A stretch of 64,000 nucleotides of DNA from positions 1-64,000 of the forward strand of contig NZ_SLXT01000013.1 in NCBI RefSeq assembly GCF_004341395.1. Direction: 5' to 3'. Position 1 is the stretch's first letter. Each line of letters starts with the position of its first letter. The position numbers and the translations under genes are program-made. The DNA is from Heliophilum fasciatum. Its GTDB lineage: Bacteria > Bacillota > Desulfitobacteriia > Heliobacteriales > Heliobacteriaceae. This document shows, in pieces, positions 1-9,413 of the stretch. The notes under the pieces were generated by a model that was not told the origin of the DNA, did not search any database, and was given only the letters and a program-made list of their open reading frames with translations.

Positions 1-91
1 CGCGACGGACACCCTTGCCTTAAGCTACACCTACTGCCACCTTCGGTGTTCGGGACTTGCACCCTAGAGACAGCGCCCATGCCGGGCGCAC
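1..91 (+). other. Structured, unassigned left-edge sequence (possible end of an RNA or mobile element)
   Basis: No credible reading frame with a start lies here. The sequence folds into successive small hairpins on the plus strand: CACC-TTC-GGTG near 38-48, and GCGCCC-ATGCC-GGGCGC near 73-89. It is followed at once by a plus-strand terminator. It is therefore probably the 3' end of a plus-strand transcript that begins outside the window. I could not assign it to an RNA family or to an IS end. A non-coding RNA or the tail of a mobile element are both possible. Confidence 0.3.
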
Positions 92-128
92 AAATGACAC
101 TCTTCGTGATCGAAGAGTGTCATTTTTT
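92..128 (+). terminator. Rho-independent terminator
   Basis: A perfect 13-bp stem (94-106 with 111-123, loop TGAT) is followed by a T-run on the plus strand. It ends whatever plus-strand transcript enters from the left edge. Its stem lies directly behind the stop codon of the minus-strand HD-GYP gene, so it may act in both directions, but the minus-strand T-run is weaker. Confidence 0.8.
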
Positions 129-1347
129 ATAGCCTTGCCCGGTGCAGCGCCTCCGTGGTAACCTCTTTCACACGTTCAAACCGTTCATAATTCTCCAACA
201 GCAAATGGACAATATCACCGTCAATGGCATTGTCCTTCACCATTTTCACCAGGATGGCTTCAATTTTGTCTTTCGTTAATCCCGCCCGGTACGGCCGATC
301 TTCAATCAGGGCCGAGAAGATATCGGCCACCGCCATGATGCGGCAACCTACATCCAAATCAGCACCGGCAATATGAAAAGGATACCCTCGCCCATCCAAC
401 CGTTCATGATGGAATGCCGCCCAGCGGGCAATGTTCGCAAACTCGGGAAGCCTACGGATAATGTGGTACGTGTGATAGACATGCTGATGCATCAGTTGCA
501 TTTCTTCATTGGTTAATGGCCCGTTTTTCTCCAGAATCGACTCGGGGATGCTCAGTTTCCCGAGATCGTGAACCAAACCGGCCAGTTCCAGTCGCCGCAG
601 TTGCTCTGTTGAAAACCCCGCCAGCATCCCCAGTTGTACCGCTGAATTGGTCACCAGCATGGAGTGACGATAGGTGAACTTATTTTTCATATCAATGATT
701 TTCGTATAGACTTGAAACAAACTTCGTAATTCATCAAAAGTAAAATTCACTTCAAAACTTTTTCGGTCAAGTTTATCCTGGGCCAACTCGTCAATAAACG
801 GCGACATGAGATCCAGCCAAAAACTTTGTTTTTTTCCAATCTCTGAAACCACCCCTTGGAGATCCGAACAAATCATCGTGCCAAAATCTTTATCCACTTT
901 ATCCAGGATGGCCCCTCGCTGGTGCAGCACATATTCATCATTCAATAATACAACGATGCGATCGGCAATCTGCACAATATTACTTAGCAGTTTTTGGGGA
1001 TTTTTTTCTTTGTCTTTATCCCAATATTCATGATGATACAAAATAATTTCCGCCATGCGTTCGAAGTGAGGAACATTTTTGAGCAAATGATACCCTCTTA
1101 CGGCGTGATCATTGGGAGCCTGAAAAGTCAGTAAGCTCTTTTTTTCATCAAAAGTTACCGCGCCAATGTCGTGCATGCTTGCGGAACAATAGAGATCGAG
1201 CAGATCTTGCGGTGGCAGCTTCATGGCTTCCCCCATGCAAACCGCAATATAAGCTACTCGTTTGTGATGATTGCGAAGATCATGTATCCCTAAATCCAGC
1301 GCTGTCGAAAACGTTGTCAGCAAATGAGGGAGATTCATTTTCATCAT
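127..1347 (-). CDS. Tandem HD / HD-GYP domain protein, probable c-di-GMP phosphodiesterase
   Basis: The predicted role is cytosolic hydrolysis of cyclic di-GMP. The N-terminal half is a first HD-like domain (HHKRVAYIA then SASMHDIGA). The C-terminal half is a full HD-GYP domain with HDLGKLSIPE, HHERLDGRGYP and the ADIFSAL helix. No membrane segment is visible. The frame stays open to an ATG at 1404, but that codon has a weak ribosome site. The ATG at 1347 follows AGAGGAGAAGG by 8 bases and begins where relatives usually begin, so I prefer it (406 residues); the longer form would be 425. The gene lies 89 bp behind the giant secreted protein on the same strand and is probably cotranscribed, which suggests c-di-GMP control linked to a surface or exopolysaccharide function. 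The effector is unknown. Confidence 0.9.
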   Translation of the reverse strand: MMKMNLPHLLTTFSTALDLGIHDLRNHHKRVAYIAVCMGEAMKLPPQDLLDLYCSASMHDIGAVTFDEKKSLLTFQAPNDHAVRGYHLLKNVPHFERMAEIILYHHEYWDKDKEKNPQKLLSNIVQIADRIVVLLNDEYVLHQRGAILDKVDKDFGTMICSDLQGVVSEIGKKQSFWLDLMSPFIDELAQDKLDRKSFEVNFTFDELRSLFQVYTKIIDMKNKFTYRHSMLVTNSAVQLGMLAGFSTEQLRRLELAGLVHDLGKLSIPESILEKNGPLTNEEMQLMHQHVYHTYHIIRRLPEFANIARWAAFHHERLDGRGYPFHIAGADLDVGCRIMAVADIFSALIEDRPYRAGLTKDKIEAILVKMVKDNAIDGDIVHLLLENYERFERVKEVTTEALHRARL

Positions 1348-1436
1348 AGTAATAACCTTCTCCTCTGTCGATTCCAACATTTCGTTTTCATTTTCCCCGC
1401 TCATGTATTGGTTTCCAACATTATTTCTTGCGCACG

Positions 1437-4400
1437 TTACCTTCCCAGGCCCTCTAGGCTGCCCAGGCTCCCCAGCCGCCGGATCTCATCGATCGTCAGC
1501 ACCCGGCGATAGATCCGCACATCATCGAGCCGGCCATCGATCGGTGCAATCCACTTTTCATTAGGCGCCCCCAGTAACAAATCCTCTTTGATGGTAAAAT
1601 TCTGAACGCCCATAAAAGAGGAAGCAACCAATTGTCCATCGACATAAACGCGCAAGAAGATTCCATCCAATATGGTGACAATATGTACCCACTTATTTTC
1701 CGGAATCACCACTTGCGGCAGTTGCATATAGCCGAGATCGGCAAAGGCAACAAACTGCCGCGGATCATTGAGATATAACTTAAACCCGCCTCGCTTGATG
1801 TATCCTCGCGACTTTGGCCGGTCAACCGGGTTTAAATAAAGCCACAGGGAAACGGTATAACGCTGCCAGGTATCGACACTGTTCAAGCTCTCGCTCGTCG
1901 GCACCCTGACCATATTGCTCAGATCCTTGACCTCAAGGGCACGGGAACCATCCGGTCCTTCGTTTAAGCGCAATTGCTCCACCGTACCATCGTTGCCATG
2001 GCCGGAGAGATCCTTTACTGTGTTGCCGCTGGCATCATTAAAATTCCAGTACCCGATTAAATCTACATCGGCATTCAGATCCTTCTCCCCACGATCCAGC
2101 GAAAAGGTAAGGCCCCCATTGGTCAAGGGTTGCATCGTATCCAGACCACTCCAAAGAAAAACCTTCAGATAGCAACCCTGCGGATCGGCTGGTATCGACA
2201 AAAGCGGCTGAAACTCCGCAAAGGCCCTGGCCGGCACCTCCTGGGTCTCATACATCACATCGTTCATGACATTTTGCTGATCATACAGGGCAAAAACCAT
2301 CGTGACGGTGGCCCCCTCAGAACTATTGTTCCAAAGCCGAATCTGCGGCTTCACCGTAGCCGGGGGATGCTTGCGATCCACCGGATGCCCATCCCCGTCC
2401 GACCATACGGCCGAAGTTACGACTAGCGGCATCACTGTTTCATTATCTTCATAAGTAACCAGCAATTTGGCCGCCAGATCGGCCCCATTTTCACGGGTGT
2501 GAAAAAAACCGCGTTGAAGATCACGTCCCGTCGGATCCAAGGCAAACGAAGCCAGCAGCGCCGGATCATTAGCCACGATCCCTTGGAGAGTGCCGGTCAC
2601 ATCCCACTCGACCCAATCTTTGCGCCATGCACTTCCCGTATTTTTGGGAATCACCGCTTCCCCCAACACCGGGCCATTGAGGTCGATAGTTTCCGGCGTT
2701 GCCTTGTTTTCTGACCATGACGATGGCGCAAGATCGCGCAGTGCTACCGAAAAAGCATCCTCCATAAAGGTATTGGAAAAATAGACCCGCAGCTTGGCCG
2801 AAGTAATGGTTTTATCCTTCAAGGGCATCAAATCAAACTTCACCAGCAAATGATTGCCCGTTCCGAGCCCGGCGCTCCGTTCTTTGCCTCCAGGGGTCGA
2901 AGGTTTCTCCGCATTGAAAAAGGTATCCTCAATCGCCGTACAGGTAAACAAGTCCTTGCCGGTCAGCGGTGCCTTGACCGTGATCACCCGATCATCGCCG
3001 GCTTGCCGGTTCTTGCTGTCTGTCACCAGCAGCTTGGCTTTATAGGTTCCTGCCGCTGTATAGGTATGGGTAACCACGGCTTCCTGGTCGGTAACAGTGA
3101 CCGGATCACTTCCGTCACCGAAATCCCAGGTGAAATTCACGAGCGACGCCGCCGGATCATGCTGATAGGATTGGTCATGGGAAAAGCGCACCCGAAAAAG
3201 CGCCGGTCCACTGGTTTGATCGACAGCGGCCACCGCCACCGGCAGATAATCAAAGGAAGCCGATAGCGGCGCGGCGGCATCACTGGCTTGTCCACCGTCT
3301 ACCGCCAAGGCCGCTCCCTCGGGCACAGCGACCGTCACCGTACCGCTTTGTTTCATCCCGGTCACCGTCACCTTGTAGCTCGTTCGCTTCGATCCGTAGA
3401 CCTCCGTAATCACCGCGCCAGACGGTTCCGCCGTCCCACCCAGCACCAGGTCAGTCTGGGGATCATCAAAACCCGTCACGGGGCGATCAAAATGCACATA
3501 AAAACCGGCAACGGACTGGGCCTCCCCATTGGCCGCCTTTTGTTCCGCCGGCGCACCTTGATCAAGCGCAAGGGTAACTTGCGGACGCGACGACAACCCA
3601 TTCAGCGATGTGGTGTCTTCAAAGAGATAAAGAAAAACCGAACCAGGCGGCATCCCCTGCGCTCCCCCACCGGTCGCTTCATTGATCGTAAACCGCCGGT
3701 TCACACTGTCGTAAGCTGCCACGGGAACAGCGATTTCCGGGCTGATGGTGATCTTCATCGCCGTCAGGTTGTTCTCGCGGGGATCACCGGTCAACGTAAA
3801 TAACTTGATCGCTTGGGGATGGGTAAAGGGCAGTTCCACCGTCACCGGCGTATAGCCATCGCCAAAATCAGCGCCGCCATGGCGACCGTCGAGCTTACGG
3901 GAGAGAACAAACAAGGCATATTGATTACCATTTCGCAATACATACGTCCCGATCAGCGGGATTTTTTGCGCGTTACGATCGTAATAGACATTGCTTAATT
4001 CCTGCGTCACCAGCATGGCACCGGACGCTTGATTGCGTAAGCCTACGCCCAGCCAGCCCGGTGTCGGACGAAAACCGTTCTGTCGCAGCGTATGACTGTT
4101 CCAACTCACACCTTGACCATAGGAGAAAAAGTTTTGGTACGTCCAACCCATATAGGATGCGTAAAGAAAAGAATCAACAGACGCAACGCCCATGGCCAGC
4201 GATTTGCCGTACTTTTCATTGACTTCATCGGACAGGTTCGACAAGGCGTAGCCGCTCGGCCCGCCCTCATAGGCCGTCAGATCATAGGCATAGCCCTGGG
4301 CGGCCATGTCATCGCGCGTTTTGGCCTGCGCTGCAAAAAGGTTTTGATTCGCTGTGACCAGACCGACTAAGGTTTCCTGGATACCGGCATCGTCAAACGT

Positions 4401-6935
4401 GGACGGCGATGCATCGCCGGTCTCCCATTTCGGTCCGACATAAGTGGCATGGCCGATTTGCGCTACCATGGGCGCCTGGCGAAGGGCCGTTTCCGCGTAG
4501 GCTTTCAAACCCGAATCATAAAAGCCGCCAAGGTTCAACTTGATTTTATCGCCCAACTGTTCGGAAGCCCAGTACGGACTTGCCGTCCACTGGGAGAAAA
4601 AATGCCGGGCAAACAGCCCATAGGCCTTGCCGGAACCAAAACCTTCAAAACCATACAACCCGTTGTGCCAGGTTTCGTTGCCAAATTCAACGATCATCTG
4701 CCGGAATTCCTGCACCCACGGCGTCGTCACACCGCGCTGCTGATACCGCCGGTAGGCATAAGGTTTGCTCTCCGGTGTGTCAACGGCCGGATCATAAGGC
4801 GCTGCCAAGTATTCGAGGCAATTCTTCCATTCATCTTCACTGAAGTACACATTCCAAGTTATAAAAGGCACCATGCGCGTCTCGGGGCTGCTCCCGGTGC
4901 GCAAGGCCCACTCCAAAAAAACCGGCAGCGATGTGTTCGGTTCACTGACACCCATATTAAAGTTGGCATCGGGTGTATAGCTTAGGTAACCGTCCATCGT
5001 CCCCTGACCGAACATGGGTCCGAAAAAGCGCAGCGCCCCCTTATGCCCTACCGGTGGCTGACTGGCGATCAGCTCATCGAGTAAGCGTCGATCCGGCATA
5101 TAGGGACGGTTCATCGTCGGATCGTCAGGATCGTTATCGCTGCAGTAAAGCACCAGTTGATCGAGCCACACCGTACCGGGTCCGTAAAAGGTTAACCGCG
5201 GGCCAAAGACGGGGGCCTGTGTGGGCCGTGCCGACGGCGCTGTAAATGTATGGGTAAACAACTGCCAATCGCCGTTGATGCCGGTGAAAGTGTGCTTGGC
5301 CGTTTCATAGGTAGGTGTGCCGAGATCAAAGCCCACCTTGCCTTCCGCTAAACCTTCCTGGCGCATCCAAAGGGAAAGGGTATAGCTTTTTCCCGGTTCC
5401 AATTGGCCGTACCAACGGTCTTGCTGATTGCCGAACACATACTGCCAGATCGTATGGGTGCCGTTGGGAATCGTCACTTTGAGCGCCGTCTTGCCGGCGT
5501 TTTTTTCCATGTCCGGTGGTATCGGTTGGGGATGGGGTACGCGCTCTTGGTTCAAACTGCCGCTAAATTCCGATTGATTGCCGGACCATTGGCGGATGCG
5601 GGGGCTGATCATTTCCTTATCGACGCCGTCAGTCACCTTGGAGAAAAAAACGATATCGCCTTTGCGGAGCGGCACACGGTTGGGATTGTTGAGGTAGCAG
5701 CGCTCTTCTTGCTTACTTCCGGGAACTTCGGAACGAAAAATTCGGTAGGACGCCACATCGCTGCTTGGGCTGGCATCCCAGACAAGATAGATGTGGCCGT
5801 TTTGGGCGATAGCACGGACATTGGTTGGCGGCGAGGGTGCTTCTTTGTCGTCAGGGTTGCCGGCTGGATTTTCCGGGTTGATCATAAAGTTACGGCTGCC
5901 TTGCCGCATGCGCTGATCGGTGACAGTGACCCGCATTTGGAAATTGGTGATGGCCGTCGCTGTTTTGCCCAGCAAGGATAACCGACCCGACGGATCAGTC
6001 GTAACGGAAAGGCCTTCCGGCAGTTGCAAGGGCTGCCCCTGGAGATCGGTCACTTCAAAGCTGAAAGGGGCTTCCCCGCCGATAACATCGATATTGATCC
6101 GCTGCTGCGTATTGATGGGAAACGATAATTTGCCGGTACCGAGGATTTTCGGCCCGTCACTGGCCGTCGATGCATCGACGGTAGCCATAACTTCCTCCGA
6201 CGGGGCAGACAGGTTGCCGGCGCGATCAACCGCTCGAACGATGTAGTAATTAGGCACGCCATTGGTTATGTAATGCTGATCGGTAAAATCAAGGTTATGA
6301 AAAATGCCGTCCAGATTACCAGGATTGGTGTACCTGTAGGCGATCCAGCCGCCGTTGGCAAAACCGTTCTCGCCCGGTACCGGAACCCTATCGTCAAGGA
6401 CTTTGATGACGTTGGCCGCATTGTCGGTCGTCAGTTCGCCCTTATCGTTATACGGCAACGGATTGCCGGCAGTATCGACAAGGCGATAGATGCGCACTTC
6501 AGCGCCGCTTAAGTAGCCGCTGCGAAAGGAATCCCAACCGGAAGTTCCGCCGTTGTCGATTTCAATCCATTCGTTGTTGGGGCCGACGGCGGTGATGACG
6601 CGTTTGGCCCGGATGGAAATGGGTTCAAAGTTGGATACGGCGCTGAGGTTGTTGCTGGACACGGTAAGACCGCCGCCGTCACCCATGCCGTTGACACCGA
6701 CTGGTTCAACCTTATCGGAGGCGATCGTCCCGGTGACCTTAAATACCGCTTCTCCCTGGATCACATTCAGCGGCGGTTCCGTAGCGATGGTTGTCGCTTC
6801 CTTAGAAATTGTCACCGCTTCCTTAGAAATTGTCGCTGCTTCCGCCGCGATTACGCTCCACCCGGACAAGCACCAAAGTCCCACCGTGATGGCCAGCAAC
6901 CACCCTGATCGACGGCTTGTCTTTTTCAATACCAT
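1437..6935 (-). CDS. Very large secreted multidomain protein (Fn3, CBM-like, hydrolase-like core, PKD, DNRLRE, LamG)
   Basis: About 1832 residues. The start is the ATG at 6935, which has GGGGAG 7 bases upstream; the frame runs on to 6992 but that start has no ribosome site. A signal peptide (VLKKTSRRSGWLLA..., cleavage near AAEAA) is followed by a short duplicated TISKEA(V/T) stretch. Rough order: an Ig/Fn3-like region to 300; Fn3 about 365-450; a CBM4/9-like jelly roll 480-600; an uncharacterised core 640-1080 with the glycosidase-like motif VEFGNETWH near 750; Ig-like modules; PKD 1232-1315 (WDFGDGSD); a DNRLRE domain 1330-1493; an Ig-like module; and a C-terminal LamG 1625-1818 (GYWNFND, GRLDDVRIY). 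It probably binds or cuts an extracellular polysaccharide. The core fold could not be assigned with certainty. No LPXTG or SLH anchor is visible. Confidence 0.85.
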   Translation of the reverse strand: MVLKKTSRRSGWLLAITVGLWCLSGWSVIAAEAATISKEAVTISKEATTIATEPPLNVIQGEAVFKVTGTIASDKVEPVGVNGMGDGGGLTVSSNNLSAVSNFEPISIRAKRVITAVGPNNEWIEIDNGGTSGWDSFRSGYLSGAEVRIYRLVDTAGNPLPYNDKGELTTDNAANVIKVLDDRVPVPGENGFANGGWIAYRYTNPGNLDGIFHNLDFTDQHYITNGVPNYYIVRAVDRAGNLSAPSEEVMATVDASTASDGPKILGTGKLSFPINTQQRINIDVIGGEAPFSFEVTDLQGQPLQLPEGLSVTTDPSGRLSLLGKTATAITNFQMRVTVTDQRMRQGSRNFMINPENPAGNPDDKEAPSPPTNVRAIAQNGHIYLVWDASPSSDVASYRIFRSEVPGSKQEERCYLNNPNRVPLRKGDIVFFSKVTDGVDKEMISPRIRQWSGNQSEFSGSLNQERVPHPQPIPPDMEKNAGKTALKVTIPNGTHTIWQYVFGNQQDRWYGQLEPGKSYTLSLWMRQEGLAEGKVGFDLGTPTYETAKHTFTGINGDWQLFTHTFTAPSARPTQAPVFGPRLTFYGPGTVWLDQLVLYCSDNDPDDPTMNRPYMPDRRLLDELIASQPPVGHKGALRFFGPMFGQGTMDGYLSYTPDANFNMGVSEPNTSLPVFLEWALRTGSSPETRMVPFITWNVYFSEDEWKNCLEYLAAPYDPAVDTPESKPYAYRRYQQRGVTTPWVQEFRQMIVEFGNETWHNGLYGFEGFGSGKAYGLFARHFFSQWTASPYWASEQLGDKIKLNLGGFYDSGLKAYAETALRQAPMVAQIGHATYVGPKWETGDASPSTFDDAGIQETLVGLVTANQNLFAAQAKTRDDMAAQGYAYDLTAYEGGPSGYALSNLSDEVNEKYGKSLAMGVASVDSFLYASYMGWTYQNFFSYGQGVSWNSHTLRQNGFRPTPGWLGVGLRNQASGAMLVTQELSNVYYDRNAQKIPLIGTYVLRNGNQYALFVLSRKLDGRHGGADFGDGYTPVTVELPFTHPQAIKLFTLTGDPRENNLTAMKITISPEIAVPVAAYDSVNRRFTINEATGGGAQGMPPGSVFLYLFEDTTSLNGLSSRPQVTLALDQGAPAEQKAANGEAQSVAGFYVHFDRPVTGFDDPQTDLVLGGTAEPSGAVITEVYGSKRTSYKVTVTGMKQSGTVTVAVPEGAALAVDGGQASDAAAPLSASFDYLPVAVAAVDQTSGPALFRVRFSHDQSYQHDPAASLVNFTWDFGDGSDPVTVTDQEAVVTHTYTAAGTYKAKLLVTDSKNRQAGDDRVITVKAPLTGKDLFTCTAIEDTFFNAEKPSTPGGKERSAGLGTGNHLLVKFDLMPLKDKTITSAKLRVYFSNTFMEDAFSVALRDLAPSSWSENKATPETIDLNGPVLGEAVIPKNTGSAWRKDWVEWDVTGTLQGIVANDPALLASFALDPTGRDLQRGFFHTRENGADLAAKLLVTYEDNETVMPLVVTSAVWSDGDGHPVDRKHPPATVKPQIRLWNNSSEGATVTMVFALYDQQNVMNDVMYETQEVPARAFAEFQPLLSIPADPQGCYLKVFLWSGLDTMQPLTNGGLTFSLDRGEKDLNADVDLIGYWNFNDASGNTVKDLSGHGNDGTVEQLRLNEGPDGSRALEVKDLSNMVRVPTSESLNSVDTWQRYTVSLWLYLNPVDRPKSRGYIKRGGFKLYLNDPRQFVAFADLGYMQLPQVVIPENKWVHIVTILDGIFLRVYVDGQLVASSFMGVQNFTIKEDLLLGAPNEKWIAPIDGRLDDVRIYRRVLTIDEIRRLGSLGSLEGLGR

Positions 6936-7110
6936 CGGCAGTCTCCCCTTTAGCCAATTAGTTCCCTGGTTATTCCCTTCTTGTCCCTTCATACTCGTTT
7001 CGCAACGCTATCGCCATAATCTCTGTTGTTCCCCCATTTCTTCCTCTCTTCACGAACGCAATCCTGCCGGTACGAGAATTTTTCGCAAAAAACATCCCTT
7101 TTACCTACTT

Positions 7111-7143
7111 CTAAAAAAACACACAAAATCTTCACAACTTATT
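7111..7143 (+). promoter_or_regulatory. A-tract plus CACAA 11-bp direct repeat (site A of three)
   Basis: An A-rich tract (7111-7120) precedes CACAAAATCTT (7122-7132) and CACAACTTATT (7133-7143), an 11-bp tandem repeat. Nearly the same layout occurs at 10371-10423 and, inverted, at 17534-17580. Here the nearest genes are both on the minus strand: the giant secreted gene starts about 175 bp away, and the motif points away from it. The regulatory role of this copy is the least certain of the three. Confidence 0.4.
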
Positions 7144-7170
7144 TGATGCCCCATGAGCACGTTCATGATC

Positions 7171-7200
7171 AAGGGCTTGCATTACTGCAAGCCCTTTCTT
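7171..7200 (-). terminator. Probable terminator of the HD-domain hydrolase gene
   Basis: An 11-bp perfect stem (7171-7181 with 7186-7196, loop TTAC) lies about 20 bp past the minus-strand stop at 7219. The minus-strand T-run is short, so it may only be moderately efficient. Confidence 0.55.
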
Positions 7201-7218
7201 CGTGATTGTATTAAAGAC

Positions 7219-7815
7219 TTACAGCCTCTTCATCTCCGCTACCAATCGTTCCAGCTCATAGGGCAGAATACTTTCCTGTAACTTCAAACGAAAGATCTTC
7301 GCCAATTCATCATAATACCAGATCACCCTGTCCTTGGGCCGGTGAAAACGGTTCCAAACCACGTCCCCTACACGCCGGTGATCATGGATGATCGATTGGG
7401 CATTGTGTACTTTATCGGCACAAGACACACGCAGCACCTTCTGCGGCGCATCGCTCAAATGCTCCAGATAGCGCCTTTTGCGCACTTCCCATTCCGGCTT
7501 CGGTTCTTCCATCGTATCACTGCACGCGCTGACGATGGCCGCCACTTCATTCCCGAAGAGCGCTTCGATCCGCAGTAATGTCGCTTCTCCTCCTTGATCC
7601 TCCGCCGCATCGTGCAGCAGTGCCGCAATCGCTTCATCTTCCGTTCCACCGTCATCGATGACCAAGGCGGCTACCGCCAAGAGATGACCCACATAGGGGA
7701 TCTTTTTGGCATTACCAGCTTTTTCTTCTTTCGCAAGCTTGCGATATTGCGACGCATGAAGTTGGGAGGCAAAGAGCAACGCTTCCCGAAAGCGTGCATT
7801 CAACAGGTGATCCAT
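7219..7815 (-). CDS. HD-domain phosphohydrolase, RelA/SpoT-hydrolase-like
   Basis: A 198-residue cytosolic protein with the HD fold. It has a YVGHLLAVA metal-ligand helix, ALLHDAAED as the HD motif near residue 67, and CADKVHNA as the distal Asp motif. These are the features of stand-alone (p)ppGpp hydrolase-like (MESH1/SpoT-HD type) proteins. The SpoT synthetase, TGS and ACT domains are absent, so it would only hydrolyse. The substrate is inferred; other small HD phosphohydrolases act on nucleotides. The ATG at 7815 has GGAAGGG upstream. It is flanked by terminators on both sides (7171-7200 and 7868-7912) and is probably monocistronic. Confidence 0.85.
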   Translation of the reverse strand: MDHLLNARFREALLFASQLHASQYRKLAKEEKAGNAKKIPYVGHLLAVAALVIDDGGTEDEAIAALLHDAAEDQGGEATLLRIEALFGNEVAAIVSACSDTMEEPKPEWEVRKRRYLEHLSDAPQKVLRVSCADKVHNAQSIIHDHRRVGDVVWNRFHRPKDRVIWYYDELAKIFRLKLQESILPYELERLVAEMKRL

Positions 7816-7867
7816 CGTTTTTCCCTTCCTTGTAGTATCGTTTTCTTATAGATTTTCCTTATAGATA

Positions 7868-7912
7868 AGGAAGCAACCGTGCCCATCTTGGGCGTCCGGT
7901 TGCTTCTTTTGT
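7868..7912. terminator. Terminator with nested stems
   Basis: The outer stem pairs 7870-7879 with 7897-7906, with a GCCCA/TGGGC inner hairpin. T-runs follow on the plus strand and more weakly on the minus strand. It lies 25 bp past the stop of the minus-strand gamma-glutamylcyclotransferase-like gene, which it most likely terminates. Confidence 0.65.
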
Positions 7913-7936
7913 GTTTGTTTATGTCACGTCCGTTCA

Positions 7937-8371
7937 CTACTTTGTACAAGTCAAACCCTGATGGTTAAGGTAGGCCGGCCAGTCTCCGTCAGGAATCAAT
8001 GTGCCCAGATTATCCAGCTCTGAAGAATTGGCCCAGAAGTAGGCATAAGCGGCATGGGGCATTTCATCGTCTTCCGTCCAGACAGTAACCAACTCCCGGT
8101 TATACAAATTACGCTTCGACGGCGGCTCCACATACCCTTCCAGATCGTCGAGCCGGATGAGTGCGTTAGCTACATCTTTAATTTGTACCAGTTCACCTTT
8201 CACTTTGCCGTTTCCTTGACGCAAGGCGGGGTAACCATAGGAAAGGTGAAAAAGCTGGCCTTTGATTTCTCCTTTGGTGATGGTCTCAATAAAAGGAGCA
8301 ATGACCGAATGGTTAATCATCCCGCTCCGTAAAGTGCCGTAGAGAAACACCTTGTTAATTTTCGTTTCCAT
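7937..8371 (-). CDS. Gamma-glutamylcyclotransferase-like protein (AIG2/GGCT family)
   Basis: A 144-residue protein with the family's opening signature FLYGTLRSG near residue 9, which forms the substrate loop. A conserved acidic residue in LDDLEGY near residue 78 matches the catalytic Glu position. In the family such enzymes release 5-oxoproline from gamma-glutamyl amines or peptides, in the cytosol. The exact substrate here is not visible. The start ATG at 8371 has GAGGGTG at good spacing. The gene stands alone between two divergent or terminated units. Confidence 0.85.
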   Translation of the reverse strand: METKINKVFLYGTLRSGMINHSVIAPFIETITKGEIKGQLFHLSYGYPALRQGNGKVKGELVQIKDVANALIRLDDLEGYVEPPSKRNLYNRELVTVWTEDDEMPHAAYAYFWANSSELDNLGTLIPDGDWPAYLNHQGLTCTK

Positions 8372-8557
8372 ATCCGAATCACCCTCGCTTCTTCACTTTT
8401 CTCGAGGAGATACCCGCTATGCCCTATGGTTATTTTTCCTCTTTTGTTTACATGAATCCTGCATGAATCGAACTTTTGCGAAAAAAATTTTTTGTATTTG
8501 AATACCAACTAATCTTATGTAAATAATAAGCACCAAAAATCAGCGGAGGCAAGGCCC

Positions 8558-9244
8558 GTGAACCCCATCCTGATCGTCGAAGATGAACCTGCCATCGGTC
8601 GCGTGCTAACAGCTTACATTAATAAAGCCGGTTATCCGGTGGAACTGGTGGCCGACGGTGACCGTGCGCTGGAGGCTTTTTCCCGCCTCTCTCCTTCCCT
8701 GGTGCTTCTGGATGTGATGCTGCCGAAACGTAGCGGCTGGGATGTGCTGCAAGCGATCCGCCAAGCTGGTTCTTGCCCCGTCATCATGCTGACGGCTCTG
8801 GGCGATGTGCAGGAAATAATCACTGCATTGAACCGCGGTGCCGATGACTGCATCACCAAGCCCTTTAACCCCGGGGAAGTGGTAGCGCGCATTCATGCGG
8901 TGCTGCGCCGTTCGACCCAGTTCCTGACTACCCCCGACAGTGCCCACTTTGGCAGTTTGAAAGTGGACTTTACCGGGCACACCCTCTGGTTACAGGGCAA
9001 GGAAGTTCTCTTGACGCCTCGCGATCTGGCGCTTTTTCTCTTTATGGCCCGCCATCCCAATCAAACCTTTACGCGCCGGCAATTGATTGAACAAGTATGG
9101 GGCCCCGATTACGCTGGCAGTGATCGCGCTGTCGACTTGGCCGTGAAACGGCTACGCAAGAACTTGGAAAACTGGCCCGCTGCCGAGGGAGCGATTCGCA
9201 CCTTCCGTGGCTTGGGCTATCAACTGTCCGTTTATGAACAATAA
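8558..9244 (+). CDS. OmpR/PhoB-family response regulator (orphan)
   Basis: A 228-residue two-domain regulator. The receiver (1-120) has the acidic pair EDE at 8-10, the phospho-acceptor Asp52 in LLDVMLP, Thr79 in LTA and Lys in TKPF. The C-terminal winged-helix (130-225) has the family pattern LTPRDLALFLFM and the recognition helix region SDRAVDLAVKRLRKN, then GLGYQL. Translation starts at GTG 8558, eight bases after GGAGG. There is no histidine kinase beside it, so its partner must be elsewhere; three kinases in this window also lack partners. OmpR-type dimers normally bind tandem 10-11-bp direct repeats, and such repeats lie on both sides of this gene, at 7.1 and 10.4 kb. Confidence 0.93.
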   Translation: MNPILIVEDEPAIGRVLTAYINKAGYPVELVADGDRALEAFSRLSPSLVLLDVMLPKRSGWDVLQAIRQAGSCPVIMLTALGDVQEIITALNRGADDCITKPFNPGEVVARIHAVLRRSTQFLTTPDSAHFGSLKVDFTGHTLWLQGKEVLLTPRDLALFLFMARHPNQTFTRRQLIEQVWGPDYAGSDRAVDLAVKRLRKNLENWPAAEGAIRTFRGLGYQLSVYEQ

Positions 9245-9413
9245 CCATGGTCACTCACTGCCGCATTGCAGCGCTGTTTCACTTGCGGCGATTGACATAT
9301 ATATGTATCCATTAAGTTACAGTCTCATCGACACGGTCCTGACACATTGGTGTGTTACCATCCTTAGATGGGAAGACGCTGCAAATTCAGTCTTTCCGGG
9401 GAGGAAAACAACC

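Noticed and set aside
6935-6992. Upstream start (6992) for the giant secreted protein
   Set aside because: That codon has no ribosome site and would bury the signal peptide 19 residues inward, whereas ATG 6935 has GGGGAG at good spacing.
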